Assembly: GCA_049840435.1 (NCBI GenBank) | Contig: JASGKY010000042.1 | Location: 1-64,000, forward strand | Origin: JADLHS01 sp049840435 | Lineage (GTDB): Bacteria; Verrucomicrobiota; Verrucomicrobiia; Limisphaerales; JADLHS01 | Length of the DNA stretch: 64,000 nucleotides | Reading direction: 5' to 3' | Shown: one piece after another, positions 56,059 to 64,000 of the stretch | Layout: the number at the start of each line of letters is the position of its first letter | Position numbering within the stretch: position 1 is the first letter of the stretch | Notes under the pieces: model-generated | Told to the model about the DNA's origin: nothing | Seen by the model: the letters and a program-made list of their open reading frames with translations, nothing else | Database searches by the model: none | Position numbers and translations under genes: made by a program

Positions 56059-58923
56059 TCACCCCAACAAACTCTTCGCCTTGGCCAGCGCTTCGTCCAG
56101 CTTGCTGGCGTCTTTGCCGCCGCCGCGGGCGTTGTCGGGTTTGCCGCCGCCTTTGCCGCCGACGATGGGCGCGATGGCTTGGATGATTTTTCCAGCCTGA
56201 ACTTTCGCGGTGTATTCGCCGGAAACCGTGGCCACAAGCGCCACGGAATTTTCCGAGCCGCCACCGAGGACGACTACGCCTTTGAAGCGACCCTTCAACG
56301 CATCGGCGATGGCTTGGAGGAAATCGCCGTTCGCATCGCCGAGATTGTGCGTGATGAGCGGGATGCCGTTCACGGTCTGCGCGCTCGGGAGCAATTCGCT
56401 CGCGGCATTCGATGCGTTGCGTTGCAGCGCGATCTGCACTTCCTTCTCCAACGCCTTCTGGTGCGCGAGCAGGGCTTCAATCTTCTTTTCCAACTCACCG
56501 ACTGGTGAATTGATTTTGCCTGCAATGCTCTTGATGAGTTGCAACTGTTGATTCGCCAAATCATAGGCGGTCAAGCCCGCCACCGCTTCGATACGACGAA
56601 CCCCAGCCGCCACCGCAGCTTCGCTCACGATGCGGAACAAACCGATCTCGCCGGTGGCGCGGGTGTGCGTGCCGCCGCAAAGCTCCATCGAGTAACCATT
56701 CAATTGCCCGGCCTCGCCGCCGATCTGGACGACGCGGACGTTGTCGCCGTATTTTTCGCCAAAGAATTGCATCACGTCTTTGCGGCCTTTGACGTCGTTG
56801 TGCAGGACTTCGGTCCAAGAGACGCCGGCGTTTTCGAGAATGCGTTCGTTGACGAGCTTCTCGATATCGGCGACCTGCACGGGCGTGAGCGGCGCGCTGT
56901 TGAAGTCGAAGGTCAACTTGTCCGGGCCGACGAATGAACCTTTCTGCGACGCTTCCTTGCTGGCGACTTCGTGCAACGCCCAGTGAAGCAAATGCGTGAC
57001 GGTGTGATGGCGTTGGATGGCTTGGCGGCGCGGGGCGTCCACGCGAAGCACGACTTCCTCGCCAATCGCGGGAGGAGTTTCGCTTTCCACAACATGCAGC
57101 CAGGTATTGCCAGACTTTTGCGTGTTTGTGATTCGCAGCGGCGCGCGACCAGTCGCCGCCAGAAAGATTTCGCCCGTGTCGCCGACCTGACCGCCCATCT
57201 CGGCGTAACAGGAGCTGGCGTCGAGGATGACGGCGGTCTTGTCCTTTACGGCGACGACTTCGAGAACCTTCGCCGCAGTCTGCAGCGCATCGAAGCCAAC
57301 GAACTTCGTGGGCGTGGTCGTCTCGACTTGCGAGAGCGAAATGACTTCTTTCTTCTGCGCGGCGCGGGCGCGATTGCGCTGCTCTTCCATCAACTTTTCA
57401 AATTCCTCTTTATCAACCCCGACATGACCTTCACGCGCCATCAACTCGGTCAAATCGAGAGGGAAGCCATAAGTGTCATACAGCTTAAAAGCAAATTCAC
57501 CACTGATATACGGATTAAGAATCCCCGGTTTTGGTGTCGCTACCTGCTTTGCATTGGGGTTGCTCTCAAGTTTAATGCGGATGACTTCCTCGTTAAACAA
57601 AGCTATGCCGCGATCTAGGGTTTTATTGAATGTCTCTTCCTCGATGCGGATGACGTCTTGGACATGCTGCTTCTTGGCGCGGATTTCAGGGAAAATGTCA
57701 CCCATTGTGGCAGCGAGCACATCCACGAGTTTGTAGAAGAACGGTTCGTGGAAACCGAGCGTCCGGCCATAACGCACCGCGCGGCGGAGGATGCGACGCA
57801 GCACATAATTGCGGTCGGTGTTGCCGGGTTGGATGCCATCAGCAATCGCAAAGCTCAACGTACGGATATGGTCTGCGATAACTCGGAACGCAATATCTAC
57901 ACTTTGTTGGTGATCCTGTGCAGCCAGCGCTTCGCCTTGGATGGCAAGGGTCGGCAATGTGGAGGTGTAGCGTTTGCCGCTGAGTTTTTCGATGGCGTCG
58001 AAGATCGGGCGGAAGATGTCGGTCTCGTAGTTGGAAATCTTCGCGTTCTTGAAATCGGTCAGGCCCTTCGTGCCTTGGATGATGCTGGTCACGCGCTCGA
58101 AGCCCATACCGGTGTCCACGTGTTTGGCGGGCAGCGGCGCGAACGTGCCGTCCGGGTTCGCGTTAAACTGGATGAAGACGTTGTTCCAGATCTCAATGCA
58201 CCTGGCGTCGCCTTTGTTGACGAGTGAGCCGCGCGTGTTGCCGTCGGGCGTGAGGTCCACATGGATTTCGGTGCAGGGACCGCACGGGCCGGTTTCGCCC
58301 ATCATCCAGAAATTATCCTTCTTGTTTCCGGGGACGATGTGGAGTTTCGGATCGCAACCGGCGCCCTGGAATTTTTTGACCCAGAACATCGCGGCTTCCT
58401 GATCGGCGATCTGGAACGGGGACGCGTTCGCGTTCGGCGGAATGTAGGTCTGCGACGTCATCGCGAGGACGAGGACTTGTTCAAGTTCGATGGCCCACTT
58501 CTGTTCCCAACCGGGTTCGCCGAGATACGGACAGAAGACGGTCGCGTAGAGACGTTGCGGCGGAAATTTCCAGACCTTCACGACGAGTTCCCACGCCCAA
58601 TCAATGGCTTCGGGCTTGAAGTAATCGCCGAAGGACCAGTTGCCGAGCATCTCGAAGAACGTGTGGTGATAGGTGTCGAGGCCGACATCGTCGAGGTCGT
58701 TGTGCTTGCCACCGGCGCGGATGCATTTCTGGGTGTCGGCGGCGCGACCGGGGGTGTAGGGGCATTGAGTCTGGCCGAGGAAGATGGGCACGAACTGGTT
58801 CATGCCGGCATTGGTGAACAGCAGGTTGGGGCTGTCCGGCATGAGCGAGGACGAGGGCACGATGGTGTGTTGCTTGGACTTGAAGAAGTTCAAGAACGAC
58901 TGGCGGATCTGGGTTGATGTCAT
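56059..58923 (-). CDS. alaS: Alanyl-tRNA synthetase
   Basis: From the ATG at 58923 (MTSTQIRQSFLNFF) about 954 residues. Class II core with LFTNAGMNQFVPIFLG (motif 2 region) and RAADTQKCIRAGGKHNDLDDVG. Editing domain metal ligands HHTVTHLLHWAL and CGGTHTRATGEIG. C-terminal GGKGGGKPDNARGGGKD, the Gly-rich C-Ala motif. It would recognise G3-U70, which the variant tRNA-Ala in this window retains. Upstream extension of the frame crosses the repeat at 58.94 kb and is not coding. Confidence 0.95.
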   Translation of the reverse strand: MTSTQIRQSFLNFFKSKQHTIVPSSSLMPDSPNLLFTNAGMNQFVPIFLGQTQCPYTPGRAADTQKCIRAGGKHNDLDDVGLDTYHHTFFEMLGNWSFGDYFKPEAIDWAWELVVKVWKFPPQRLYATVFCPYLGEPGWEQKWAIELEQVLVLAMTSQTYIPPNANASPFQIADQEAAMFWVKKFQGAGCDPKLHIVPGNKKDNFWMMGETGPCGPCTEIHVDLTPDGNTRGSLVNKGDARCIEIWNNVFIQFNANPDGTFAPLPAKHVDTGMGFERVTSIIQGTKGLTDFKNAKISNYETDIFRPIFDAIEKLSGKRYTSTLPTLAIQGEALAAQDHQQSVDIAFRVIADHIRTLSFAIADGIQPGNTDRNYVLRRILRRAVRYGRTLGFHEPFFYKLVDVLAATMGDIFPEIRAKKQHVQDVIRIEEETFNKTLDRGIALFNEEVIRIKLESNPNAKQVATPKPGILNPYISGEFAFKLYDTYGFPLDLTELMAREGHVGVDKEEFEKLMEEQRNRARAAQKKEVISLSQVETTTPTKFVGFDALQTAAKVLEVVAVKDKTAVILDASSCYAEMGGQVGDTGEIFLAATGRAPLRITNTQKSGNTWLHVVESETPPAIGEEVVLRVDAPRRQAIQRHHTVTHLLHWALHEVASKEASQKGSFVGPDKLTFDFNSAPLTPVQVADIEKLVNERILENAGVSWTEVLHNDVKGRKDVMQFFGEKYGDNVRVVQIGGEAGQLNGYSMELCGGTHTRATGEIGLFRIVSEAAVAAGVRRIEAVAGLTAYDLANQQLQLIKSIAGKINSPVGELEKKIEALLAHQKALEKEVQIALQRNASNAASELLPSAQTVNGIPLITHNLGDANGDFLQAIADALKGRFKGVVVLGGGSENSVALVATVSGEYTAKVQAGKIIQAIAPIVGGKGGGKPDNARGGGKDASKLDEALAKAKSLLG

Positions 58924-58938
58924 GGCAAAATTAAAATT

Positions 58939-59008
58939 GTAGCGGCGGTCTATGACCGCCGAAGCGATGTGCTCGCAACCTGCAACGGCGGTCACAGACC
59001 GCCGCTAC
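58939..59008. repeat. Inverted-repeat element (GTAGCGGCGGTC type)
   Basis: Left arm GTAGCGGCGGTCTATGACCG and right arm its near-complement ending CCGCCGCTAC, 70 bases in all. Each arm also contains its own small palindrome (GGCGGTC..GACCGCC). Located in the alaS leader. It resembles REP-type nested palindromes found in many copies in genomes of this group. Confidence 0.7.
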
Positions 59009-59011
59009 AGT

Positions 59012-59271
59012 GAGGACGGCGCGGTGCACCGTCCCTACCTAAAATCAGGCCGGGGAGCTTAGCGGAATCCAACGGGGTGAAGCGAGCCGAAGTTTTGGCC
59101 CGGGGCCAGAACAGTTTTGCTTGAACTGAGATAGCATCAAACAGTGTTACGTCAAGTATTTGAATCAAAACCGTTACAATAACGGGATTGCGCCATCCCA
59201 GCTTCTCAAGCCATAGTATGGGAGGTCAGACCCTGACCTACCCAAGGTGCTAATATAGCAAAGTAGTTATC
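59012..59271. other. Intergenic region with one hairpin
   Basis: No gene seen. GGAGGTCAG/CTGACCTACC at 59221-59241 can form a ten-pair hairpin just upstream of the plus-strand Tat/DUF362 gene; it may be a terminator for neither gene (no T tract) or a regulatory site. Confidence 0.4.
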
Positions 59272-60603
59272 ATGTTGTCACACTCGTCACCTGTGTTACC
59301 AGGCCAGTTCAGCCGCCGGGAATTCCTGCGGCGCTACGGCATTGCGTCGAGTGCGCTCACGCTCAGCCCGTTCTTGCTGGAACGGTTGTCCACGGCACTA
59401 GCGGCCACGGCGAATTTCACTCGGGTCTATAAGGTCAAGAACGGCGATTGTTTCCAGAACACCGCCAAGTTATGGGAGATGCTCGGCGGCCCGACGAAAT
59501 ACATCGGCGCAACGGACGTGGTGGTCATTAAAGGCAACGCACAATGGCCGTATCAAGGCTACACCCACACTGGCTGCATCAAGGGCGTCATTGACCAAAT
59601 CCTAGCCATCCCAAATTTCTCGGGTGAGGTCATCATCTGCGATAATGTCCAGCAAGGCGGCACGGCGGGACAATTCGCCTTCGACATGCCGGTCAGCTAC
59701 CGCACACGCAACTGGCCGGATCATAGTTGGAATTCCCTTGCTGCTGCGTATCAAGCCGCCGGCAAACCCGTTTCGTGTAAGCAATGGGTCTGCGGTCCGT
59801 GGCGCAGCATCACCTTCCCGGGCACGTCCGTATGGAATCCCGCCAACGGCGAAGGCTGGACACGCACGTTTTTCAATCACGCGGGACTGAATCTTTTCCT
59901 CAGCTCACCCGTGTTCCGATCCCCGCTGAACACCAACCGGTTGATTGATATCCAGAACGGCGTCTGGGAAAACGGCGCATACACCGGACGGAAGGTGAAG
60001 ACCATCTTCATGCCGACGTTGAATAATCACGGCGTCGGCAGCGACGACTACGCGGGCATCACCAGCGCCATTAAAACCTTCTTCGGCGCCACGGAAATAC
60101 CGGTTTTTGAAGATTCATTGTGGAATGGATACTACCATATCCACAGCGCTAGTTATACGCAGCAACTGGCAAGCTCCGCCACCGTCGCGGGAGAACTCGT
60201 GGGGCGCTTCCTGAACCTGATGTATCGCCCGAATCTGTTCATCACCGCCGCCATGTGGTCCGGTCACTACAGTCGCACGGGGGCGGCCACGGAAACCAAA
60301 ACCATGCTCGCGTGCGAAAATCCGGTCACCCTCGATTACATCGCATGCCGCGACGTAATTTCGCCGTATGCGTCGTGGTTAAATCCGGCCCAGAACAATA
60401 ACACGCGCAAACAGATTCTTGGCTGCCAGAGCCAAGGGATCGGCACGATTGATCCACAGCAGATCGAGGTATTGGAATACGACTTCAACAATCCCACGGC
60501 CAACCGGCTTGATGTGGAGCGCAAGCTCCGTGACTTCAAGGCTGGCCAAGCCACCGAGCAGGACGTGAAGAGCGTCATCAAGCTCTACATGGACAGCAAC
60601 TAG
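59272..60603 (+). CDS. Tat-exported DUF362-domain protein
   Basis: 443 residues. Twin-arginine signal SRREFLRRYGIASSALTL (about 15-32). The body reads as DUF362: ATDVVVIKGNAQWPYQGYTHTG (about 84-105), KTIFMPTLNNHGVGSDDYAGITSAIKTFFG (near 243-272). DUF362 proteins are putative iron-sulfur or metal proteins of unknown activity; Tat export fits a folded cofactor. Start at 59272 is TTG/ATG-type with the ATG chosen. Coupled to the next gene (11-base gap). Confidence 0.78.
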   Translation: MLSHSSPVLPGQFSRREFLRRYGIASSALTLSPFLLERLSTALAATANFTRVYKVKNGDCFQNTAKLWEMLGGPTKYIGATDVVVIKGNAQWPYQGYTHTGCIKGVIDQILAIPNFSGEVIICDNVQQGGTAGQFAFDMPVSYRTRNWPDHSWNSLAAAYQAAGKPVSCKQWVCGPWRSITFPGTSVWNPANGEGWTRTFFNHAGLNLFLSSPVFRSPLNTNRLIDIQNGVWENGAYTGRKVKTIFMPTLNNHGVGSDDYAGITSAIKTFFGATEIPVFEDSLWNGYYHIHSASYTQQLASSATVAGELVGRFLNLMYRPNLFITAAMWSGHYSRTGAATETKTMLACENPVTLDYIACRDVISPYASWLNPAQNNNTRKQILGCQSQGIGTIDPQQIEVLEYDFNNPTANRLDVERKLRDFKAGQATEQDVKSVIKLYMDSN

Positions 60604-60614
60604 ACGGCAGCAAC

Positions 60615-61355
60615 ATGCGGCACGGACGTTTCACATTTTTACTTGGCGGGCTGCTGGCGTTGGGCAACAGCGCGGGCGCAACCTTGAACACCTTGTCCCG
60701 CGCCTTGGAACGCACGACTGCGCAGACCAATGCTGCGATGATCGTCACCGTCCGCTTCACCAACACCTCCCCCAACGCGGTGCGCGGCTTTTATTACGCC
60801 GACCAACTGCCGTCGGCTTTGAATGTAACCACGCTTTCCGTGCGACTTAACGGCGTGGCTACCACCAATTACACCGAGGAAATCGGACTGGACGGCGACG
60901 TTTATTCCGGCTGCACGCCGCATCGCTGGTTGTTTGAACGCCCGGAAAAACCGACGGTGACCAATCAGATCCCAGCGCAGGCCACGGCGGAAATCGTCTT
61001 CGCCCTCACCGCCACGAACTCGGGCACGTTTGCCTTGCAACCGGCGGCGTGGGTCGGCTTTGATCGCGTGCTGACCAATGCGCTGTTCGGCTTCGATACG
61101 GCCACTGCACCTCCGGCCGTCAGCTTTCTCACCACGCTGGCCAACGCGCCGTTGCACATTGGCCTCACCAACGGTCGCGCGCGGTTGACGTTCACTACAG
61201 AAGCCAACGTTGCCTACCAAGTGCAATACACGGAAAACCTGGGCACGACCACCTGGACGGCGTTGACAAACTTCACTGGCTCCGGCGGGCTGATGCTCGT
61301 GGAAGATCCGGTCCCGCTCCGCCCGGCCCGCTTTTATCGCACGCGCATTCCGTAA
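60615..61355 (+). CDS. Secreted beta-sandwich protein of unknown function
   Basis: 246 residues. Signal peptide (MRHGRFTFLLGGLLALGNSAGA). Then a DUF11-like beta-sandwich (MIVTVRFTNTSPNAVRGFYYADQLPSALNVTTLSVRLNG) and a C-terminal domain with FTTEANVAYQVQYTENL, a pattern common in PVC surface proteins. Follows the DUF362 gene closely and is probably co-expressed. Confidence 0.7.
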   Translation: MRHGRFTFLLGGLLALGNSAGATLNTLSRALERTTAQTNAAMIVTVRFTNTSPNAVRGFYYADQLPSALNVTTLSVRLNGVATTNYTEEIGLDGDVYSGCTPHRWLFERPEKPTVTNQIPAQATAEIVFALTATNSGTFALQPAAWVGFDRVLTNALFGFDTATAPPAVSFLTTLANAPLHIGLTNGRARLTFTTEANVAYQVQYTENLGTTTWTALTNFTGSGGLMLVEDPVPLRPARFYRTRIP

Positions 61356-61406
61356 TGCGACCAGCTGACGCCAGTCGTGCCAGCTGGCATTCGGTGACAC
61401 GAAGCC

Positions 61407-62012
61407 CTACTCATTGATGCCCCAACGCGGGGTGCCGACGGACAACGTCGCCAAGGCACGCGTTCCCTCCCCCAACGCCATGGCCCCAAGGTGCGGCGGA
61501 ATCGCGATGACGTCCAACCGAGCGGCGCGGGGCGGCATGATCGGAGTTGCAGCGACGAAATCCACCAATTCGCTCGACCCGAATTTTCCAGCGGCCTGCG
61601 TGATAAAATCCAATCCCACGCGCGACGCAAGATTGCCCAAAGCAGAAAGCCAGCGTTCGTAGCTGTTCGTGCCCTTGGCTTCCATCTGGCCGGTGTAGAG
61701 CGCCACCAACACGCGCTTCGCATCATCATGAGCGCGCGGCCAGCGGGCCGCCCAATCCTCGAGCAGAAAGAGCGTCTCGTAATCCGCGCCACATGCCACG
61801 ATGACCATGTCGGCGTGTTCCAAGCGCGGCATCGCCACCTGCGTCTGATCCACCAGCGGCAACATGTCCAGCCGCCACAACTTCACCTCAAAGGCGTAAT
61901 CAGCGCCGAGATCGCGGCAGAAGGATTCGTAGGTGCGCATCGCGCGCACGCCGGACGGAGCGTTATCATACAGGATCACGACTTGGAAGGATTGGATGAG
62001 GCTGGCAGACAT
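61407..62012 (-). CDS. Hypothetical cytoplasmic protein
   Basis: 201 residues from the ATG at 62012 (MSASLIQSFQVVILYDNAPSG). Rossmann-like start VVILYDN and MRTYESFCRDLGADYAFEVKLWRLDML suggest a SIR-like or 'DUF' fold of unknown function. An alternative start at 62057 adds 15 residues. Convergent with the DUF11-like gene. Confidence 0.6.
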   Translation of the reverse strand: MSASLIQSFQVVILYDNAPSGVRAMRTYESFCRDLGADYAFEVKLWRLDMLPLVDQTQVAMPRLEHADMVIVACGADYETLFLLEDWAARWPRAHDDAKRVLVALYTGQMEAKGTNSYERWLSALGNLASRVGLDFITQAAGKFGSSELVDFVAATPIMPPRAARLDVIAIPPHLGAMALGEGTRALATLSVGTPRWGINE

Positions 62013-62069
62013 AGTTTCTAACGGTTCGTGTTTCAGTTTGTTCGTATTCAACTTCAAGGCTCGCTGCGG

Positions 62070-62226
62070 GTCTGGTCAGCGGAGCGTTCATGGTTTTACC
62101 CCGACCCGATGCTGGGAGCGTATCAGGAGAACCGGCCCCGCCTATTGGGAAGCTCCCGAATCCGGTGTAAGTCCCCCGGCACGACAGCGCTAAGCAATCC
62201 CCTTAACTCGAATGGGGAGGCCGACG
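62070..62226 (+). ncRNA. Possible structured RNA, cobalamin-riboswitch-like fragments
   Basis: On the plus strand GGGAGC pairs with GCTCCC across 38 bases, followed by CCGGTGTAAGTCC and later CCCC/GGGG and GGCCGAC. The order GGGAA ... GGTGtAAgTCC ... GGCacGac-GCG is reminiscent of the core of AdoCbl riboswitches, but the strict B12-box and kissing-loop bases are not all there, and no plus-strand gene follows. It may be a decayed or distant riboswitch or another RNA. Confidence 0.3.
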
Positions 62227-62341
62227 AATGCAGGGAAAACAACACGCTGTATTGCTGGAAGTTAAAACGATGGCCGCACTTGATTTCCAATCCAAGCGCG
62301 GCGACGCGATGCCTGAAAGTAGCGGCGACGCCTCGTTCCAG

Positions 62342-63079
62342 TCAGGACTTGTTCGCCGCCGCCCAGCCGATGGCGAAGCGCAGGAATTCCGGCGTGGTGC
62401 GAAATCCCATCTTCGCTTTGATGTTGGCGCGATGCACGTCCACGGTCTTGGGACTGAGCCGCAATTTTTGCGCGATCTCCTCCACCGACCAGCCTTCGCC
62501 GAACAGGCGCACGACGTCGAGCTCGCGATCGCTCAATTGCTCTTCAGGATTTCCCTCGGGCTTGCGGCGCGGCGCGGAAAAGTTACCGAGGATGCGCGCA
62601 GACATGCGTTCCGTCACAAACACCTGACCGTCCAACACGCGCCGGATCGCCGCGATGAGCATGTCCGCGCCTTCCTGCTTCATGAGATACCCGCGTCCAC
62701 CCGCGCGCAACACCCGGGTGGCGTAATAAGATTCGTCCTGCATCGAAACCACCAGCACCGCCAGCCGCGGAAACTGGGTCTGCAAATCCTTGAGCAACTC
62801 CAGCCCGTTCTTATCCGGCAAATTCAGATCGAGCATCACCAGGTCCGGCGACAACTCCATCACCGCCTGCAACGCCGCCGCCGCCGAGCCGACCTCAGCA
62901 CAGACTTCCAGCCCGGGATCGCGATTGATCAATTCCGCCTGCCCGCGGCGCATGATGGGATGATCATCCACGATGAGCACCCGCTTCTTCGCCAGCGGCG
63001 CGCCCGCGACGGGCACCGTGACTCCGGGAAAAAACTCCGGTTGTTGCGAAGACGCAATTGTTTTGATTTTGCGAGTCAT
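62342..63079 (-). CDS. NarL/FixJ-type response regulator
   Basis: 245 residues. N-terminal linker, receiver domain with phospho-acceptor Asp in LVMLDLNLPDKNG (about 78), and C-terminal LuxR-type HTH (LSDRELDVVRLFGEGWSVEEIAQKLRLSPKTVDVHRANIKAKMG). Four bases downstream of its kinase gene, a clear two-component pair. Confidence 0.92.
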   Translation of the reverse strand: MTRKIKTIASSQQPEFFPGVTVPVAGAPLAKKRVLIVDDHPIMRRGQAELINRDPGLEVCAEVGSAAAALQAVMELSPDLVMLDLNLPDKNGLELLKDLQTQFPRLAVLVVSMQDESYYATRVLRAGGRGYLMKQEGADMLIAAIRRVLDGQVFVTERMSARILGNFSAPRRKPEGNPEEQLSDRELDVVRLFGEGWSVEEIAQKLRLSPKTVDVHRANIKAKMGFRTTPEFLRFAIGWAAANKS

Positions 63080-63083
63080 AGCG

Positions 63084-64000
63084 TCATTTCCTTTCTGAGA
63101 GCATCAAAGCAGGCGTGCCATTCGGCCCGGTCGGAGCGACATTGGGCACACGACAAACAATGGCAACGCCGCTCCCCACCGCCGCTTGCACCGAGAACTG
63201 TCCCCCGAGCAAGACCGTGCGATGTTTCATCGTCTGCATTCCGAGGCCGCTGCCGCCGGAAGGATTGCGCAGACCACCGCCATTATCGGTTACGTCGAGT
63301 TGCACCGAATCGTCGCCAGCCGCGAGTTTGATCACAATGCGCGATGCACCGCTGTGCTTGAGCGCGTTATTCAGCGCCTCCTGCGCGATGCGATACAACG
63401 CCGTGGCCGTGCGAACGTCGTGGACCGCGACAGGCAACGGACAATCGAACCAGCACTCCAACTGGCGTTCCTGTGTGATGCGTTCGCACAATGCCTCCAG
63501 CGCGTGCATCAAACCATCCGGCTCGGGCGGGACAGGATGCAAACCTCGCGCAACGTTGCGCGTTTGCTCCAACGCTTCCTTCACGAGTTGATGAATGTCG
63601 TCGGCCTGGCGCGTCGGGGTCGCCGGGCGTTTGCGGAGATCATCCGCCAGCATCCGGCTCAGATACAACAAGCCACCCAATTGCTGGCCGAGACCGTCGT
63701 GCAGATCGCGCGCGATACGACCGCGCTCCGTTTCGGCAGCGTCCTCCAGCGCGTTTTCGAGCCGCCGCTGTTCGCTTAAATCGAGCACCATCGCCACGAA
63801 CTCCCGCCGCTCGCCCGGCAGCATCACCCGATTGCACAACACCGGCACGCGCCGACCATCCTTGTGCAGGAACGCCTGCTCCACCGGCCCGACGACCCCG
63901 CGCGCTTGCAATTGTTGCATCGCAGCATTCTCCGCCACACGAAACTCCAGCGCGAGCAACGCCGGAAACGTCACTGCCCGCGCAGTAAATTCTGCCGCCG
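63084..64000 (-). CDS. NarX-type sensor histidine kinase (partial, cut by window edge)
   Basis: The frame is open to the window end; the GTG at 63974 is internal and not necessarily the start, because sequence before it (AEFTARAVTFPALL) reads as the same PAS-like domain. A PAS segment (FLHKDGRRVPVLCN) is followed by HisKA_3 with the phospho-acceptor His in RIARDLHDGLGQQLGG and HATPase motifs ALNNALKHSGAS, DNGGGL and GLGMQTMKHR. Partner of the adjacent NarL-type regulator. Confidence 0.9.
   Translation of the reverse strand, partial: AAEFTARAVTFPALLALEFRVAENAAMQQLQARGVVGPVEQAFLHKDGRRVPVLCNRVMLPGERREFVAMVLDLSEQRRLENALEDAAETERGRIARDLHDGLGQQLGGLLYLSRMLADDLRKRPATPTRQADDIHQLVKEALEQTRNVARGLHPVPPEPDGLMHALEALCERITQERQLECWFDCPLPVAVHDVRTATALYRIAQEALNNALKHSGASRIVIKLAAGDDSVQLDVTDNGGGLRNPSGGSGLGMQTMKHRTVLLGGQFSVQAAVGSGVAIVCRVPNVAPTGPNGTPALMLSERK

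Noticed and set aside
62228..63331. Plus-strand 367-codon frame opposite the NarL-type regulator
   Set aside because: Antisense to a well-supported regulator and rich in His/Arg as expected for a shadow frame.

Overview
The window looks like a chromosomal segment of a Verrucomicrobiota bacterium (PVC group). Typical PVC families occur together: DUF1080 secreted proteins, a PVC-type propeller/cytochrome c protein, a ThuA-like protein, a YHYH protein, a PQQ-type propeller and a Tat-exported DUF362 protein. GC content is moderately high and housekeeping genes (alaS, gmk, yicC, pyrB, pyrR, mrp) occupy the right half. This placement is inference; no rRNA is present.

1-8 kb: remnants of two ADP-ribosylglycohydrolase genes, an ABC-F gene broken by two frameshifts, a PaaK-like ligase, a DUF1080 protein and a PQQ propeller, then a gene-poor stretch with short repeats.

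8.0-23.1 kb is the highlight. Everything is on the minus strand and reads as one RNA-centred island. In the direction of transcription: a block of 16 tRNA genes (23.0-21.6 kb); five RNAs that fold as circularly permuted tRNAs closed by a Ro60-binding-type stem (YrlA-like Y RNAs) with one further tRNA and short hairpins; an unrecognised basic protein; a 60-residue SEC-C-type protein; the Ro60/TROVE protein; a calcineurin-like phosphoesterase; a second block of 20 tRNA genes plus one tRNA-like RNA (17.0-15.2 kb); an HNH endonuclease; RtcB-like ligase 2; an ATP-grasp protein; a T4-Rnl2-like RNA ligase overlapping an HD-Pnk end-healing enzyme; RtcB-like ligase 1; and a methyltransferase. The 36 block tRNAs together cover all 20 amino acids and nearly all carry a family-appropriate discriminator base and an encoded CCA. 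Every one has G in place of U at T-loop position 55, and most lack the G18-G19 pair in the D loop. Ordinary tRNA-His and tRNA-Arg genes at 27 kb have normal T loops, so this is not a trait of the host. My reading (inference) is a reserve tRNA set with a re-engineered elbow, packaged with RNA repair (HD-Pnk, Rnl, two RtcB) and RNA surveillance (Ro60 and Y RNAs).

23-27 kb: two minus-strand terminator hairpins insulate the island, followed by gene wreckage (a sacsin-like ATPase with a frameshift, a truncated DUF2779 gene) and the two ordinary tRNA genes.

27-40 kb: glycosyltransferase, thioesterase, lipoprotein, DMT-like membrane protein, a second PaaK-like ligase, then a co-directional PVC cluster (heme-binding propeller, DUF1080, sugar isomerase-like, ThuA, YHYH) probably for extracytoplasmic carbohydrate or metal-linked chemistry. 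A methyltransferase and an ABC ATPase follow.

40.0-43.4 kb: an integron cassette array without an integrase in the window (CALIN type): about six attC-like sites separate tiny lipoprotein/membrane cassettes and a ferredoxin.

43.4-64 kb: HpnD/CrtB-type synthase, an NtrC-type two-component pair (the kinase looks frameshifted), coaC, gmk-yicC, pyrR-pyrB, mrp, small secreted proteins, FMN reductase, truncated haemoglobin, alaS, a Tat DUF362 protein and a NarL-type two-component pair cut by the window edge.
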